Part shown: piece after piece, positions 5,653 to 6,530 of the stretch
Position numbering within the stretch: position 1 is the first letter of the stretch
Layout: each line of letters opens with the position of its first letter
Assembly: GCA_905215425.1 (NCBI GenBank)
Contig: CAJMQD010000054.1
Coordinates: 1-6,530 of the forward strand
Origin: an uncultured bacterium
GTDB lineage: Bacteria > Bacillota > Clostridia > Oscillospirales > Oscillospiraceae
Reading direction: 5' to 3'
Length of the DNA stretch: 6,530 nucleotides
Made by a program: the position numbers and the translations under genes
Notes under the pieces: model-generated
Seen by the model: only the letters and a program-made list of their open reading frames with translations
What the model was told of the DNA's origin: nothing
The model's database searches: none

Positions 5653-5657
5653 GAGAA

Positions 5658-5696
5658 TGTAGACCATCCGCCGGAGTGTCCTGCGGATGGTTTACA
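5658..5696 (+). other. Long intercistronic hairpin between ftsK and the vanW-family gene
   Basis: Bases 5658-5671 pair with 5683-5696 to give 14 continuous pairs (one G-U), around an 11-nt loop. The core ACCATCCGC/GCGGATGGT is perfect. No T run follows on either strand, so it is not a typical intrinsic terminator. It begins 5 nt after the ftsK stop and ends 4 nt before GGAGGG (5701-5706), the ribosome binding site of the next gene. It could protect ftsK mRNA from 3' exonucleases, mark a processing site or modulate translation of the next gene. Confidence 0.5.
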
Positions 5697-5712
5697 ATGT
5701 GGAGGGACTGAG

Positions 5713-6530
5713 ATGAAACGGAAGCAGTTTTGTCAGCTGTCGCCGACGGCCTACCGTCTGGCGGTGGCCCGCTGCTGTGCGGTTCGGCGCATCCGGGATG
5801 GAGTGTCCGGAATCACCTTTGCGTCCCAGCGGCAGGAGGAGCTTCTGCCCCAAGTGGTTTACCGGCACAAATCCTTGATTCGGCGCAGGTTGGGCAATGT
5901 AGATATGGATCTGCAGGAGAACAAGGCGGTCAATCTGGCCTTGGCTGCGCCTATGGTATCTAACGTGCTGATCAGGCCCGGAGAAGTTTTCTCGTTCTGG
6001 AAGCTGGTGGGGCCGCCCACGGTGAAACGGGGCTTTCGTGAGGGCCTGACCATCGCCAACGGCCAGACGGGCCGTGGAACCGGCGGAGGCATGTGCCAGT
6101 TTACCAATTTGATCCACTGGATGGTGCTTCATTCCCCCTTGGAGGTGGTGGAGCGCCACCACCACGACGGGCTGGACCTGTTTCCTGACTATAATCGCCA
6201 GATCCCCTTTGGAACCGGCACGTCTATTTCCTATAATTATGTGGACTACCGGTTCCGGAATCCGACGCAGGACACCTTTCAGCTGGTGGTCTGGACCACG
6301 GAGGAGTATCTCTGCGGGGAGCTGCGGGCGGAGAGACGTCCGGAATGGACCTACCATATCCGGTCTGAGGGGGAAGGGTTCCTGCGCGAGGCGGACGGCG
6401 TTTACCGAGTGGGCCGGATCTACCGGGATACGATAGACAGTAAGACAGGGGACCGGGTGGCCCGGGAATTGATTCAGGAGAATCGTGCCAGGGTGCTGTA
6501 TGACATTAAAGAGATCGATCCGGCAAAATT
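5713..6530 (+). CDS. VanW family protein (C-terminal end beyond window)
   Basis: The frame opens at ATG 5713, 6 nt after GGAGGG (5701-5706), and runs through the right edge, giving 272 residues. The VanW domain is clear: IRPGEVFSFWKLVGPPT (87-103), GFREGLTIANGQ (107-118), the hallmark GGGMCQFTNLIHW (124-136) with Cys128, ERHHHDGLDLFP (147-158), then IPFGTGTSISYNYVDYRFRN (164-183). VanW was named from VanB-type vancomycin resistance clusters, but the family is widespread in Firmicutes and its biochemical activity is unknown, so resistance should not be inferred. It lacks a signal peptide and the extra domains of long VanW proteins; VanW itself is about 275 residues, so only a few residues should be missing. 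Basic residues are common near the N-terminus. It lies 60 nt after ftsK with no clear terminator between, which suggests co-transcription and an envelope-related role. Family is certain, function open. Confidence 0.92.
   Translation, partial: MKRKQFCQLSPTAYRLAVARCCAVRRIRDGVSGITFASQRQEELLPQVVYRHKSLIRRRLGNVDMDLQENKAVNLALAAPMVSNVLIRPGEVFSFWKLVGPPTVKRGFREGLTIANGQTGRGTGGGMCQFTNLIHWMVLHSPLEVVERHHHDGLDLFPDYNRQIPFGTGTSISYNYVDYRFRNPTQDTFQLVVWTTEEYLCGELRAERRPEWTYHIRSEGEGFLREADGVYRVGRIYRDTIDSKTGDRVARELIQENRARVLYDIKEIDPAK

Noticed and set aside
5713..6530. Vancomycin resistance determinant
   Set aside because: The protein is VanW-like, but no vanH, ligase, vanX or two-component genes are present, and VanW proteins are common outside resistance clusters.

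Overview
The window looks like chromosomal core DNA from a GC-rich member of the Clostridia (Firmicutes). The genes are TypA/BipA, a TepA-type ClpP homologue, UppP, a SpoIIIE-type FtsK and a short VanW protein. A TepA homologue a short distance upstream of a SpoIIIE/FtsK gene recalls the tepA-spoIIIE neighbourhood of Bacillus subtilis. Codon use and hairpin style suggest a gut Oscillospiraceae-like lineage (Flavonifractor/Lawsonibacter type), but this is an impression and no search was run.

Layout. Bases 1-282 hold the 5' end of typA on the minus strand. A strong promoter at 583-611 gives typA a leader of about 295 nt, full of perfect hairpins and carrying a terminator-like element close to the ribosome binding site. 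Bases 283-1195 contain no convincing protein gene but are dense in RNA-level signals. These are the typA leader, a second strong promoter on the plus strand (713-741), a chain of hairpins ending in a weak terminator (748-866), and a long nested fold (926-1087) followed by an excellent intrinsic terminator (1107-1146). The last fold is the most interesting object in the window: it is either a stand-alone structured RNA with some resemblance to 6S RNA, or an attenuating leader for the next gene.

From 1196 to the right edge four genes run on the plus strand: tepA (1196-1906), uppP (2012-2854), ftsK/spoIIIE (2887-5652) and a vanW-family gene cut by the window edge (5713-6530). uppP, ftsK and vanW are closely spaced and probably co-transcribed; a weak terminator separates tepA from uppP. 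The theme is cell envelope and division: recycling of the lipid carrier undecaprenyl phosphate (UppP), DNA pumping through the closing septum (FtsK/SpoIIIE), a membrane-linked ClpP-type serine protease (TepA) and an envelope-associated protein of unknown activity (VanW).

No CRISPR array, insertion sequence, tRNA or rRNA was recognised. The protein genes are ordinary; what looks undescribed is the non-coding stretch between typA and tepA.
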